From assembly GCA_934343805.1 (NCBI GenBank), contig CAKRIN010000011.1:1-64000 (forward strand): DNA of 64,000 nt, written 5' to 3'. Of this stretch, positions 42,201 to 53,577 are shown piece by piece (within the stretch, counting starts at the first letter, position 1; every line of letters starts with the position of its first letter). The notes beneath the pieces are model-generated. The model saw only the letters and a list, made by a program, of their open reading frames with translations, searched no databases and was not told the DNA's origin. The stretch comes from an uncultured Lachnospira sp. GTDB taxonomy: Bacteria > Bacillota > Clostridia > Lachnospirales > Lachnospiraceae. The translations under genes and the position numbers were made by a program.

Positions 42201-42230
42201 GTTTTAAGAAATAGCAACAGGTGATTTTTT

Positions 42231-43616
42231 ATGGATAATACCAATGAGAATATCAAGGGTGACAACACCAGTGATAAAAAAGATGACTACGAAAAAGTGT
42301 GTTTTGTCTGCAGAAGACCTGAATCAAGAGCGGGCAAGATGATTGTTATGCCAAATGATATATATATATGTCAGGATTGCATGCAGAGAACTTTTGATTC
42401 AATTAACAGCAGTGGAATTAATTATGAAGATATGATGAAAATGTCAAACATGCCTACAATGGGCATGTTTGGCAATTTTGGCGCAATGGACCAGGTTCCT
42501 GAAAAGAATAAGATCAAGAAAAGAAAAGAAGATAAGAAGGAAATACCTGCGCTTGATGTGAAAAATATTCCTGCACCTCATGAAATAAAAAGAAAGCTGG
42601 ATGAATATGTAATTGGGCAGGAATACGCCAAGAAGGTTATGTCGGTCGCTGTATATAATCATTATAAGAGAGTTGCAGCAGACCCTTCTGTTATGGATGA
42701 GGTCGAAATTGAAAAGTCTAACATGCTTATGATTGGACCAACAGGAAGTGGTAAAACATATCTTGTTAAAACACTTGCAAGAATCCTGCAGGTTCCGCTT
42801 GCAATAACAGATGCAACAACTCTTACGGAAGCCGGATATATAGGAGATGATATTGAATCGGTAGTATCAAAACTACTGCTTGCGGCAGATAATGATGTTG
42901 AAAAAGCTGAGCATGGAATAATATTTATAGATGAGATAGATAAGATTGCCAAGAAAAAGGAAACAAGAAGCAGAGATGTAAGTGGTGAATCTGTACAGCA
43001 GGGAATGCTTAAGCTTCTCGAAGGAAGTGAGATAGAGGTTCCGGTTGGTGCAACAAGTAAGAATGCCATGGTTCCGCAGGTTACAGTTAATACAAAGAAT
43101 ATCCTTTTTATCTGTGGAGGTGCATTTCCTGATCTCGAAGACATTATTAAAACAAGACTTAATAAATCATCTTCTATGGGATTTAATGCTGATCTTAAGG
43201 ATAAATATGATGATGATAAGAATATAATGTCGTATGTAACGCTAGACGATTTACGTGAATATGGAATGATACCAGAATTCCTTGGAAGACTTCCGATTGT
43301 TTATTCTTTGGACAGACTTGATGAGGATATGATGGTTTCTATTCTTAAAGAGCCTAAGAATGCAATTATTAAGCAGTATCAGAAGCTCCTTGAATTAGAC
43401 GAGGTAAAGCTTGAATTCACAGATGAGGCATTAAGATGTATTGCAGGAAAAGCACTTGAAAAGGATACAGGTGCAAGGGCATTACGTTCAATAATAGAAG
43501 ATTTTATGCTTGATATTATGTATGAGATTCCAAAGGACAGTAATATTGGAACAGTAACAGTAACTAAGGATGTAGTTGAGAAGAAGGGCATGCCGGTTAT
43601 AACAATGAGAGTATAA
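42231..43616 (+). CDS. clpX: ClpX, ATP-binding subunit of the ClpXP protease
   Basis: 461 residues. The N-terminal zinc-binding domain has Cys pairs VCFVCRRPE and ICQDCMQ (C-x2-C...C-x2-C). A charged linker with KKRKEDKKE (about 85-110) follows, then the AAA+ core: P-H-E-I-K-R-K-L-D-E-Y-V-I-G-Q, Walker A GPTGSGKT, Walker B IIFIDEIDKI, the R-S-x-R-D-V-S-G-E-S-V-Q-Q-G pore-2 region and sensor 2 G-A-R-A-L-R. The ClpP-binding loop is I-G-F-like around SMGFNAD. It unfolds substrates for ClpP. The linker is longer than in Bacillus. clpP is not in the window. Confidence 0.95.
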   Translation: MDNTNENIKGDNTSDKKDDYEKVCFVCRRPESRAGKMIVMPNDIYICQDCMQRTFDSINSSGINYEDMMKMSNMPTMGMFGNFGAMDQVPEKNKIKKRKEDKKEIPALDVKNIPAPHEIKRKLDEYVIGQEYAKKVMSVAVYNHYKRVAADPSVMDEVEIEKSNMLMIGPTGSGKTYLVKTLARILQVPLAITDATTLTEAGYIGDDIESVVSKLLLAADNDVEKAEHGIIFIDEIDKIAKKKETRSRDVSGESVQQGMLKLLEGSEIEVPVGATSKNAMVPQVTVNTKNILFICGGAFPDLEDIIKTRLNKSSSMGFNADLKDKYDDDKNIMSYVTLDDLREYGMIPEFLGRLPIVYSLDRLDEDMMVSILKEPKNAIIKQYQKLLELDEVKLEFTDEALRCIAGKALEKDTGARALRSIIEDFMLDIMYEIPKDSNIGTVTVTKDVVEKKGMPVITMRV

Positions 43617-43688
43617 TTTTTACTAATATAGTGGGAGCTGTCTGAATAGATATAGCATGTATTATTCTATTTGGAGGACTAACATTAT

Positions 43689-45395
43689 ATGGCATGTGAT
43701 TATGATATTACAGCAGAGAATATATATGATTATATAATTGAGGATACCCCAGGGGTGCAGGAGGAGTTAGTCAGGCTTCCCGGAATATGTTCACAGCGTG
43801 TTAATGATCAATGGATTGTAGCACATGGAGAATTACCGGAAAACAGACAGCTTAACATCAGCTCTCTGGGGTATTTTACTATTCCAAAGTTATATGGATT
43901 GATGGAAGATACAGCTGATATCAGTGCATTAGACGAGACGGGGGCATTAAGGATATTGAATCAGGAAAATCTTAATGCAGATGGAAGAGGAGTGCTGATA
44001 GGGTTTATAGATACCGGAATAGATTATCTGTTGGATAATTTTAAGAACACTGATGGAAGAACGAGAATACAGGCAATATGGGATCAGAGTGCCATGGCAG
44101 GAATCAATTCATATGCTAATTTTGGACGTATATATACGTATGACGAAATTAATCAGGCAATTACAGCATCTGATACGGGAAATGATCCATATTTAATAGT
44201 TCCAGAAAGAGACGAAAATGGTCATGGAACAATGATGGCATCAATTGCTGCTTCATCTTATACAGGAGGATTTGCCGGGGTTGCACCAGAAAGTGAACTG
44301 CTGATAGTGAAGTTAAAAGAGACTAAAAAGTATTTAAGAGATTTCTTCCTTATAAGAGATGATGTGCCTGCATATGAAGAAAGCGATATTATGCTGGCAG
44401 TAAGATTTCTTGCAGATTATGCAGCAAAGCTGGACAGACCATTAATAATAATACTGGGACTAGGATGCGCCAGCGGTTCAAGGACAGGTGCTTCACCACT
44501 AGCAGAGGTATTAGAAAGTATTACAAAAAGACCAGATATATCGGTTGTAACCTGCATGGGAAATGAGGCTAATAATAAAGGTCATTATAAGGGAACAGTA
44601 ACATCAGCATTAGATCCCGATATTATAGAAATTAATGTCGGAAACATTGGAAAAGGGTTTGCAATGGAGATATGGGCAGAAAGTCTGGATATATTATCCG
44701 TGTCAATAGAGTCACCATCAGGGGAATATATACCAAGGATACCAGCAAGAATGGGCTCAAGCATGCAATATACATTTTTATATGAAAGAAGTACAATAAC
44801 TGTTGATTATCAGATAACTGAAAATGTAGCTGGCATGGAGGTTATATTAATACGTTTTATATCACCTGTAGAAGGGACATGGAAGCTTTATGTATATAGT
44901 CTTACTAATATTAAGGGCACATACAATGCGTGGCTTCCGTTAAAGAATTTTAGTGAACAGGATATATATTTTCTTAAATCAGATCCGGACATCACATTAA
45001 CATCACCGGCTGCGGCACAAAGAGTTATAAGTGTAGGTGCATATAATCATTACACTGGGGCTGCATATTATGAAAGCGGAAGAGGATATACTGCTGATGG
45101 CCGGGTAAAACCAGATTTGGTTGCTCCGGGAGCAGGTGTATATGGAGTTATGCCATCAGGACCGGCTAAGGGTACAGGAACAAGCTATGCTGCAGCTTAT
45201 GTAGGTGGCTGTGTGGCATTGTTGTATTCTTATGAAATTAACACAAAAGGAGAGCAGACAGTTAATCATAATGAGATAAAGGCTGAATTGATACGTGGAG
45301 CAATGAGAACGGAGTATATGATGTATCCTAATCCTGTAATGGGATATGGAAAATTAAATATATATACCACATTTAATATGATGAGAATATCGTGA
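43689..45395 (+). CDS. S8 (subtilisin) family peptidase, Csp/bacillopeptidase-like
   Basis: 568 residues with an intact triad: Asp108 (LIGFIDTGIDY), His179 (ENGHGTMMASI) and Ser499 (GTGTSYAAAYVGG). No signal peptide is seen; the first about 80 residues form a prodomain-like stretch. A large insertion (about residues 320-440) between the His and Ser blocks is typical of the clostridial Csp-like peptidases, some of which act in spore germination by cleaving pro-SleC. In this window the only sporulation genes are far downstream, so the germination role is only a possibility. The gene has its own AGGA site (GGAGGAC) and stands between clpX and a HAD gene. Confidence 0.9.
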   Translation: MACDYDITAENIYDYIIEDTPGVQEELVRLPGICSQRVNDQWIVAHGELPENRQLNISSLGYFTIPKLYGLMEDTADISALDETGALRILNQENLNADGRGVLIGFIDTGIDYLLDNFKNTDGRTRIQAIWDQSAMAGINSYANFGRIYTYDEINQAITASDTGNDPYLIVPERDENGHGTMMASIAASSYTGGFAGVAPESELLIVKLKETKKYLRDFFLIRDDVPAYEESDIMLAVRFLADYAAKLDRPLIIILGLGCASGSRTGASPLAEVLESITKRPDISVVTCMGNEANNKGHYKGTVTSALDPDIIEINVGNIGKGFAMEIWAESLDILSVSIESPSGEYIPRIPARMGSSMQYTFLYERSTITVDYQITENVAGMEVILIRFISPVEGTWKLYVYSLTNIKGTYNAWLPLKNFSEQDIYFLKSDPDITLTSPAAAQRVISVGAYNHYTGAAYYESGRGYTADGRVKPDLVAPGAGVYGVMPSGPAKGTGTSYAAAYVGGCVALLYSYEINTKGEQTVNHNEIKAELIRGAMRTEYMMYPNPVMGYGKLNIYTTFNMMRIS

Positions 45396-45468
45396 AATAT
45401 TGAAAATATCTACTTAATATGCTAAATTGATATAAAAATATGACAGGTACAAGAGAGGAAGAAATAAT

Positions 45469-46290
45469 ATGAAATATAAAGCACTAGCACTTGATTTGGA
45501 TGGAACATTAACAGATCATAATAAGAATCTTCCTCAGAAGAATATAGATGCGGTAAAAAAAGCTATACAGGCCGGAGTGAGTATTATACTTGCATCAGGA
45601 AGACCTGTATTTGGAATAACTCCGATAGCGCAACAGCTTAATCTTAAAGAACTGGGTGGATATATACTTGCATATAATGGTGGATGCATAATAAACTGTA
45701 AAACAGGAGAACAGATGGCAGCATCAATATTGCCGCAGGAATGCATAGAAGATATATGTACATATGCAAAAGAAAATTCTGTATATGCAGTAACCTATTC
45801 AGAAAATAATATAGTTGCTGAGAACAAGGAAGATGAATATGTAAGAAAAGAGGCCATATGCAATAACGCTAAGATTTTGGAAGTGCCAGATATCAAAGAA
45901 TACGTTAATTATCCTGTAGAGAAGTTTCTTGTTGTTGGGGAGCATGAAAAGCTTGTTCAAGTACAGAAGAGGCTGATAGATAAGCATGGTGGAATTATTA
46001 ATGCATTTTTTTCTGAAAGTTATTTTCTTGAAGTGGTGCCGGCAGATGTTGCTAAAGATGCAGCGTTAGACAGATTATTGAATATGACTGGTATAAAACA
46101 GGAGGAACTTGTTGCGTGTGGAGATGGAATGAATGACATTCCGATGCTTAAATATGCTGGGCTTTCTGTAGCAATGATGAATGCGTATGATGAAGTGAAA
46201 AAGTATGCAGATGTTATAGCACCATCAAATGATGATTGTGGAGTGGCTGATATAATATATAATTATATTCTGACACAGGAGATAGAATAA
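45469..46290 (+). CDS. Cof-type HAD superfamily phosphatase
   Basis: 273 residues. HAD motif I is LDLDGTLTD (nucleophile and acid/base Asp), motif II L-A-S-G-R-P, motif III Lys in the A-K-D-A-A segment and motif IV GDGMNDIPML. A C2B cap is inserted between motifs II and III. Members dephosphorylate sugar phosphates, pyridoxal phosphate or flavin nucleotides; the specificity is not predictable. The gene ends three bases before the CpsB-like gene, so it is probably co-transcribed with the exopolysaccharide regulators. Confidence 0.92.
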   Translation: MKYKALALDLDGTLTDHNKNLPQKNIDAVKKAIQAGVSIILASGRPVFGITPIAQQLNLKELGGYILAYNGGCIINCKTGEQMAASILPQECIEDICTYAKENSVYAVTYSENNIVAENKEDEYVRKEAICNNAKILEVPDIKEYVNYPVEKFLVVGEHEKLVQVQKRLIDKHGGIINAFFSESYFLEVVPADVAKDAALDRLLNMTGIKQEELVACGDGMNDIPMLKYAGLSVAMMNAYDEVKKYADVIAPSNDDCGVADIIYNYILTQEIE

Positions 46291-46292
46291 TA

Positions 46293-47042
46293 ATGGTATT
46301 GTTTAGAAAGAAACTTGACTTCTCAATGACAGATATGCATACGCATATATTGCCAGAGACCGATGATGGAGCGAAGGATATTAATACATCTGTTGCGATG
46401 CTTGAAATAGCACATGAGGAAGGCATTAATACAATGATAGTGACACCGCATTATCATCCGGGAAAGTGTATGACAGATCAGGCTATAATTGCTGAACGCA
46501 TAGAGTTGTTTCGTGATATAGCAAAACAGTTATATCCGGATTTCAAGATATATGCAGGAAGAGAAATATATTATACTGGTGGCATATCTGAGAATATCAG
46601 GGCCAGGAAGCTTACTATTAATAACTCAAGATATGCACTTGTTGAATTTGATTTCCATGAAACAAGACAAAATATAAGAAATGCGATGTATAATATAATG
46701 AGTGAGGGATTAATTCCTATAATAGCTCATATAGAACGATATACAGATTGCGTAAGAGACTGGGATTTTGTATATGAATTAAAAGATATGGGAGTTGTGA
46801 TTCAGATAAATGCCGCATCAGTTACTGGTGAGGGTGGCAGCGAAGTGAAGAAATATGTCAGAAGTCTTCTGAAAGAGGAAATTGTTGATATAATTGCTAC
46901 GGATGCACATAGTGCAGGACACAGATCACCACGGATGAAGGAAGCTGTATTATGGGTGGCAGCCAGATGTGGAAATGAATATGCCAGAAAAATATCGTGT
47001 GATAATCCTGAACGGATAATCAGTGATATGTACCTGGACTAA
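46293..47042 (+). CDS. CpsB/CapC-type (PHP domain) protein-tyrosine phosphatase
   Basis: 249 residues of the PHP metallo-phosphatase fold: TDMHTHILPETDDG near the N-terminus, IVTPHYHPG, IAHIERY and IIATDAHSAGHR supply the histidines and aspartates for the Mn/Fe centre. CpsB/YwqE enzymes remove phosphate from the tyrosine cluster of the CpsD/YwqD kinase, here encoded two genes downstream. With the Wzz-like and CpsD-like genes it is the regulatory part of a Wzy-type exopolysaccharide system. The polymerase and transferases are not in the window. Confidence 0.93.
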   Translation: MVLFRKKLDFSMTDMHTHILPETDDGAKDINTSVAMLEIAHEEGINTMIVTPHYHPGKCMTDQAIIAERIELFRDIAKQLYPDFKIYAGREIYYTGGISENIRARKLTINNSRYALVEFDFHETRQNIRNAMYNIMSEGLIPIIAHIERYTDCVRDWDFVYELKDMGVVIQINAASVTGEGGSEVKKYVRSLLKEEIVDIIATDAHSAGHRSPRMKEAVLWVAARCGNEYARKISCDNPERIISDMYLD

Positions 47043-47059
47043 TAACGAAGGGACAGACT

Positions 47060-47818
47060 ATGGAAAGAAATACACAGAATGAAGATATTGAGATAGATTT
47101 GGGAAGTCTCTTTTCCCTGCTGTTTCACAAAATATTTATAATAATATTAATGGGATTGCTTTTTGGCGCACTTGCTTTTTTCAGATGCAAGTTTTTTATA
47201 ACACCACAGTATACGTCTGAGACCAAGTTGTATGTTCTTAACAGGGCTACTGATGGAACAACAACACTTACAGATCTTCAGACATCTACACAGCTTACAA
47301 AAGATTATCAGATACTTGTTACAAGTAAGCCGGTGCTGAATGAAGTGATAAAGAAGCTTAAACTTGATATGGAACCTGAACAGCTGGCCAAAGCTATTGC
47401 AGTAACAACACCAGCTGATACAAGAGTATTGCAGATAACAGTTACTAATCCGGATCCATATAAGGCTAAAGAAATTGTGGATGAGGTAGCGAAAGCATCG
47501 GCAGACCAGATATGCGAGATTATGCAGATTGAGAAGGTTAATGTTATAGAGGAAGGCAATGTGTCAGTCACACCTATATCAACAGGAATAAAGAAAAACA
47601 CAATACTTGGTGCGTTGATAGGAATTATTCTTGCATGTGCAATCGTTATAATAAGATCTTTATTAGATGATACAATAAAAGATACCGACGATGTAGAAAA
47701 ATATCTTGGACTCAGCACACTTTCGATGATTCCAATATGTGATGAAATGGACGATGGAATAGGAAAGAGTAAAAGAAAGAAAAAAAGAAAAGCTGACAGG
47801 AAGAAAAAGGGGAGATAA
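47060..47818 (+). CDS. Wzz/YveK-like polysaccharide co-polymerase and kinase activator
   Basis: 252 residues: TM1 (about 22-45, FHKIFIIILMGLLFGALAFF), an extracytoplasmic domain (about 46-172) with LQTSTQLTKDYQILVTSKPV, TM2 (about 176-198) and a cytoplasmic tail ending in a strongly basic run (KSKRKKKRKADRKKKGR). This is the transmembrane half of a gram-positive bacterial tyrosine kinase; its C-terminal tail activates the partner kinase, which begins three bases after its stop. The polybasic end is longer than usual and could contact lipid head groups (inference). Confidence 0.92.
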   Translation: MERNTQNEDIEIDLGSLFSLLFHKIFIIILMGLLFGALAFFRCKFFITPQYTSETKLYVLNRATDGTTTLTDLQTSTQLTKDYQILVTSKPVLNEVIKKLKLDMEPEQLAKAIAVTTPADTRVLQITVTNPDPYKAKEIVDEVAKASADQICEIMQIEKVNVIEEGNVSVTPISTGIKKNTILGALIGIILACAIVIIRSLLDDTIKDTDDVEKYLGLSTLSMIPICDEMDDGIGKSKRKKKRKADRKKKGR

Positions 47819-47820
47819 GA

Positions 47821-48516
47821 ATGCAGACGATTAATATAGAACGTCTTCGTAAGCTTGATTATAGAGCTAATGAAAGTTATAAGAATTTGCGCACCAATAT
47901 ACAATTGTGTGGTTCAGATGTCAAAGTTATTATGTTTACAAGCACAACTCCTGGAGAAGGAAAGTCAAGTGTGTCATTTAATCTTGCAGTATCGCTAGCT
48001 GAAGCGGGCAAAAAAGTTATATTTATAGATGCAGACTTAAGAAAGTCAGTTCTTGTTGGAAGATATAAGATTAACAAATCAGTAAAAGGACTTACACATT
48101 TCCTGTCTGGCATTAATAAGTTTGAGGAAGTAATGTATGCAACCAATGTAGAAAACCTTAATGTCGTATTTTCAGGACCGGTGCCACCTAATCCAACTGA
48201 GTTATTGGGGAATAAGGTGTTTAAAACACTTATAAAGGTATTGAGAGACTTATATGATTATATAATAATTGATACACCTCCGATAGGAAGTGTAATTGAT
48301 GGTGCGATAGTGGCTCAGGAATGTGATGGAGCAGTTTATGTTGTTGCTTCTAATTCGGTAAGTTATAAATATGCACAAAAGAGTGTAGAACAGCTTAAAA
48401 AAACAGGTTGCAGTATTCTGGGTGTGGTGCTTAATAAAGTTGATATGACAGATAATAAGTACTATGGAAAGTATTATGGCAAATATTATGGAGTATATGG
48501 AGAAAAAGCGGAGTAA
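47821..48516 (+). CDS. CpsD/CapB-family tyrosine-protein kinase
   Basis: 231 residues. Walker A is TTPGEGKSS, Walker A' is VIFIDADLRKS and Walker B is Y-I-I-I-D-T-P-P-I-G. The C-terminus ends in a tyrosine cluster (YYGKYYGKYYGVYGE), the autophosphorylation site of BY-kinases. Phosphorylation there sets capsule/exopolysaccharide assembly; the CpsB-like phosphatase upstream reverses it. The last codons form part of a bidirectional terminator shared with the convergent LCP gene. Confidence 0.95.
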   Translation: MQTINIERLRKLDYRANESYKNLRTNIQLCGSDVKVIMFTSTTPGEGKSSVSFNLAVSLAEAGKKVIFIDADLRKSVLVGRYKINKSVKGLTHFLSGINKFEEVMYATNVENLNVVFSGPVPPNPTELLGNKVFKTLIKVLRDLYDYIIIDTPPIGSVIDGAIVAQECDGAVYVVASNSVSYKYAQKSVEQLKKTGCSILGVVLNKVDMTDNKYYGKYYGKYYGVYGEKAE

Positions 48517-48535
48517 TTAATACTCCGCTTTTGTG
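48504..48535. terminator. Bidirectional terminator overlapping the end of the tyrosine kinase gene
   Basis: AAAAGCGGAGTA (48504-48515) and TACTCCGCTTTT (48521-48532) form a perfect 12-bp stem with an ATTAA loop. The stop codon TAA lies at its top. Confidence 0.88.
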
Positions 48536-50152
48536 TTATCTGTTAGTTGTTGAAGTTACTGATTCATCTTCAAGACTTTCGATGTATTCATCAACATCAA
48601 AAACATCACCATTGGCAATTTTGCTCATAAGTTTGATTGCTGTATTAATATCATCCTTGTAAGGATATACAACTGAAGCATTGTACAGGTTAGTTACTTC
48701 GAGGTGCTCTCCTTTTTTGCCAGATGTATCACCGGTTATACTATATGTCTGGATGTTCCATGCAGTTGGATCGTTTATCTGTGCTTTTACGAGATCTGTA
48801 ATAGCACTGTTAGGAATATTAGTAAGGAACATATCACTTACTGCATCCAGTACAGCAGAATACTTGGTAAGTATTGCTGGCGAAGTTGCTTTATTAATAA
48901 TAGCCTTAATTGCAGCCGTCTGATTACGTCCGCGCTGGAAGTCACCAGAAAGGAAAGCATGACGTTCTCTTGTAAAAGCAACGGTCTTGGCGCCATCACA
49001 TTCATTAAGACCTTTAACAAAATGATATGCAACAGGAGCAGCATCCTGACCATTAGTAAATTCTACTTCTGAATCAATAGTTATGCCGTCAAGTGCATCA
49101 ACAACGGCCTCGCATCCAGAGAAATTAATCTTTACATAGTAGTCAATATTAACACCATAAAGATTTTCTAAAGCTTCAATAGATCGTTCGATACCATAAA
49201 GACCAGCATGCGTAAGCTTATCATATCCTGTAGCACCATTATTATTAGAAATCTTAATATACGAATCACGAGGTGTTGTAACAAGAAGAACCTGCTTGGT
49301 ATTAGGGTTAATTACTGCAAGTATATTAACATCACTTAATGCATAACTTGAAAGCTTTGTATCAGCACCATCTTCACTAGAAATACCAGATACATATATT
49401 ACAAAAGGATCTTTCTTTACATTGACGTTGGATTTATCAACGTTAACTAGTTCCTTATACTGGTATGATTTAATGATTTTGATTTCATCTTCAAAATCTT
49501 CATATTCCTGTGAAATAATATTCCTCATGGAGTCGTTAATAACAATTGCCTGAACAGTTCTGTTAGCATAAAATGCATCGATTAATTCAGACCATGTAGT
49601 ATATTCTGTAGGTGTAATCTTCTTGCCAGTGTCATTCTTGATATCATCAAAAGCAAGTAAAACATTACCATTGCTTGAAGAGGAATTATATGCAAAGCTG
49701 TAATTAGTCAGATCATTAATTGTACTTGCCCTGTCATTAGCAAGAACACATACATCAACAATATCAACATTGACATCCGGCTCTTCGAGCTTTGTAAATA
49801 CGGCATCAAGCTTAGCTGCAAAAAGATAAGTGAAAAGAATCACACCGGACAGCACAACAGATATAATCTTACCGAATATATGCGCCCTGGTAAACTGCGA
49901 CGTAAAATCATATAAAAAGAGTAATACCAGAACAATGTTAAGCATGATAAGGTATTTCATAGGAAGAATATCCAGCTTGAAAACCTTAAGCAGGAATAAA
50001 ACCGAAAGAACAATCTGTATAAAGACAATGATTAATCCAATCAGAGTAGCCCATGCCCGTCGTTTCCGGCGTCGTTCTTTTTTGGATAAAGTATCTTTTG
50101 ATTTAAAAAGGTATTGCATGTTTCCTTTAGTTTTTGAAAAAATATTAGCCAT
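48536..50152 (-). CDS. LytR-CpsA-Psr (LCP) family glycopolymer ligase
   Basis: 538 residues. A basic N-terminus (KKERRRKRRAW) is followed by three membrane helices (about 30-130), then an accessory domain (about 140-270) and the LCP domain (about 275-480). LCP hallmarks include VLLVTTPRDSYI, D-K-L-T-H-A-G-L-Y-G and the arginine region FTRERHAFLSGDFQRGRNQ. These bind the pyrophosphate of undecaprenyl-linked polymers and attach them to peptidoglycan. Convergent with the CpsB-Wzz-CpsD genes, it is the likely wall-attachment step for that exopolysaccharide. An AGGAGG site precedes the start. Confidence 0.93.
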   Translation of the reverse strand: MANIFSKTKGNMQYLFKSKDTLSKKERRRKRRAWATLIGLIIVFIQIVLSVLFLLKVFKLDILPMKYLIMLNIVLVLLFLYDFTSQFTRAHIFGKIISVVLSGVILFTYLFAAKLDAVFTKLEEPDVNVDIVDVCVLANDRASTINDLTNYSFAYNSSSSNGNVLLAFDDIKNDTGKKITPTEYTTWSELIDAFYANRTVQAIVINDSMRNIISQEYEDFEDEIKIIKSYQYKELVNVDKSNVNVKKDPFVIYVSGISSEDGADTKLSSYALSDVNILAVINPNTKQVLLVTTPRDSYIKISNNNGATGYDKLTHAGLYGIERSIEALENLYGVNIDYYVKINFSGCEAVVDALDGITIDSEVEFTNGQDAAPVAYHFVKGLNECDGAKTVAFTRERHAFLSGDFQRGRNQTAAIKAIINKATSPAILTKYSAVLDAVSDMFLTNIPNSAITDLVKAQINDPTAWNIQTYSITGDTSGKKGEHLEVTNLYNASVVYPYKDDINTAIKLMSKIANGDVFDVDEYIESLEDESVTSTTNR

Positions 50153-51889
<1,737 letters not shown>

Positions 51890-51918
51890 TCAGCATATAA
51901 CTTATAAGTAAAGATATT

Positions 51919-51966
51919 ATCCGCATATGGGAGTGCCTGAGGTACATGCCTGTATGCGGATTTTTG
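51919..51966 (+). terminator. gdhA terminator
   Basis: ATCCGCATA (51919-51927) with TATGCGGAT (51953-51961), followed by TTTTGC; the loop is long. Confidence 0.75.
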
Positions 51967-52035
51967 CAATATTATTACCATTAAGATATAAATATGATAA
52001 GATAGTACAAAAACAGATTATAGGAGGTTGACAAT

Positions 52036-53574
52036 ATGGCGGATATATTCAGATACATACCTGAACTTAGTGAAGATGAATTAAGAATACAGATAGCTCT
52101 TCTTGATAATGTTAACCTGCCTAATGCTGTTAAAGAAACAGGACACAGATTTCTGGCGGGTCTGGTAGATATAGCTAATACATTTACAGAAACATTTGGA
52201 ATTAAGAATACTATAGAATATGAAGCCAGAAAGGTTGCTGACATAGTAAAAGAAGACCACATAAGATATAAGTCAGAGAATAAAGAACAGCTGGAAATAT
52301 TGTTAAAAGAAAAAATGTATGACTTATGCAGAGAGTTTGCACCAGGAATACAGATAGAGGAAAAATCTCATGAAGAATTATCCCGTATACTGACAGATGA
52401 GGCTGCGGCAGCATGTGGTATTAATAAATACATGACTCCTGCACATAAAATAGAGCAGATTGGCATAAAATATAACAATGCATTTTTAAATAATCTGCTG
52501 AATACCATGACAGGATTGTCACAGATACAGAAGAAAGAGTATGGGGATATAGTGAGCAGAAAGCTGGGACTTGCATCAATGGAGACGAAGAGGCAGGTGC
52601 AGAAAATACTTTCGCCACAGAAATTTAATGGGGAAGGAATAATAGATTCCATAGTGAAACAGGGGAGTATATCCAGACTTGATGAGGTAATAGAACTTCT
52701 TGGGGAAGATGCTTTCAAAGCTACAGAAGCACAGATTAAAACAATGTATCAGGCAGTGAAGAATATGACACGTATTTCTAAGATACAGGCTGCGGCAGTT
52801 ATATGGAAAATCAGTAAAGCAGGAAACAGAAAATTATATGCTCCAACAGAACTGCTTCCGTCATACATCACAGCGGACAAGCTTGAGGCGGAAAAAGAAA
52901 GCTATAGGGAATATGAACTTAAATGCAGGGAAGCTGTGACAGCTGAAAAGAATTATAACAAGCTTCAAAAAGAATTAGAAATCAAGGAAAAACAAAAAGA
53001 AGAGCAAATCTCAAAATATGAGGAAACGGATAGAAGATTTACAGAGATTAAGGAAACATTTTCAGAACTTGAGGATAAGAAAGACGATTACATAAAGGGA
53101 AGAAAAACAGAAGATGAATCCAAAAAATATTATGCCGTGGTTAACGAAACGAAACGTGGTATGGACAGATTAGAACAGGAATGTGAAAGGAAAAGGAAGA
53201 GATTATCAGAAACAGAAAAAGACATACAGGATATATTATCAAGATTACAGACTGCTGATAAGTATCAGGAGAAAGTAAATGAGTCTGTACAGCAACAGAC
53301 CAGTAACAGGGCAAAAGCATTACAGCTTAAGTGGCAGGCATTCTTTTTCAGATTCAGTTTTGATGAAAATGTTTTTTTTGATGTTGTGAGACAATTTCAA
53401 ACAGAAGAGATTATGCATATAGAGGAAATGATCAAGGAAGCTCATGATTCGTCTGATATAAAAGCAGTAACGGGTGATGAACAATATATATATGCATATG
53501 CCGCGGATAAAAAGACAGCAGTTATAGGTTATGAAGGCAGGATGATTACATCAATACAGAAAAGGGCATATTAA
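52036..53574 (+). CDS. Hypothetical coiled-coil protein, 512 residues
   Basis: A perfect AGGAGG precedes the ATG. The N-terminal half (about 1-270) is helical and begins MADIFRYIPELSEDELRIQI, with a segment TEAQIKTMYQAVKNMTRISK. Residues about 285-420 form a long charged coiled coil (EYELKCREAVTAEKNYNKLQ to ...KRKRLSETEKDIQDIL). The C-terminal domain (about 430-512) is compact (FFFRFSFDENVFFDVVRQFQ). No signal peptide, membrane segment or catalytic motif is visible. The D-I-F-R-Y-I-P-E-L-S-x-D-E start recalls N-termini of small uncharacterised bacterial domains, but I will not assign a family. It ends three bases before folC and is probably co-transcribed. Confidence 0.75.
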   Translation: MADIFRYIPELSEDELRIQIALLDNVNLPNAVKETGHRFLAGLVDIANTFTETFGIKNTIEYEARKVADIVKEDHIRYKSENKEQLEILLKEKMYDLCREFAPGIQIEEKSHEELSRILTDEAAAACGINKYMTPAHKIEQIGIKYNNAFLNNLLNTMTGLSQIQKKEYGDIVSRKLGLASMETKRQVQKILSPQKFNGEGIIDSIVKQGSISRLDEVIELLGEDAFKATEAQIKTMYQAVKNMTRISKIQAAAVIWKISKAGNRKLYAPTELLPSYITADKLEAEKESYREYELKCREAVTAEKNYNKLQKELEIKEKQKEEQISKYEETDRRFTEIKETFSELEDKKDDYIKGRKTEDESKKYYAVVNETKRGMDRLEQECERKRKRLSETEKDIQDILSRLQTADKYQEKVNESVQQQTSNRAKALQLKWQAFFFRFSFDENVFFDVVRQFQTEEIMHIEEMIKEAHDSSDIKAVTGDEQYIYAYAADKKTAVIGYEGRMITSIQKRAY

Positions 53575-53577
53575 AAT

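Noticed and set aside
47308..47904. 198-residue minus-strand frame over the Wzz-like gene
   Set aside because: Shadow of the plus-strand gene; its hydrophobic look comes from Lys/Ile/Thr codons read in reverse.
52028..52033. TTGACA promoter element before the 52036 gene
   Set aside because: It overlaps the ribosome site and touches the start codon, so it cannot serve this gene; coincidence with AGGAGGTTGACA.
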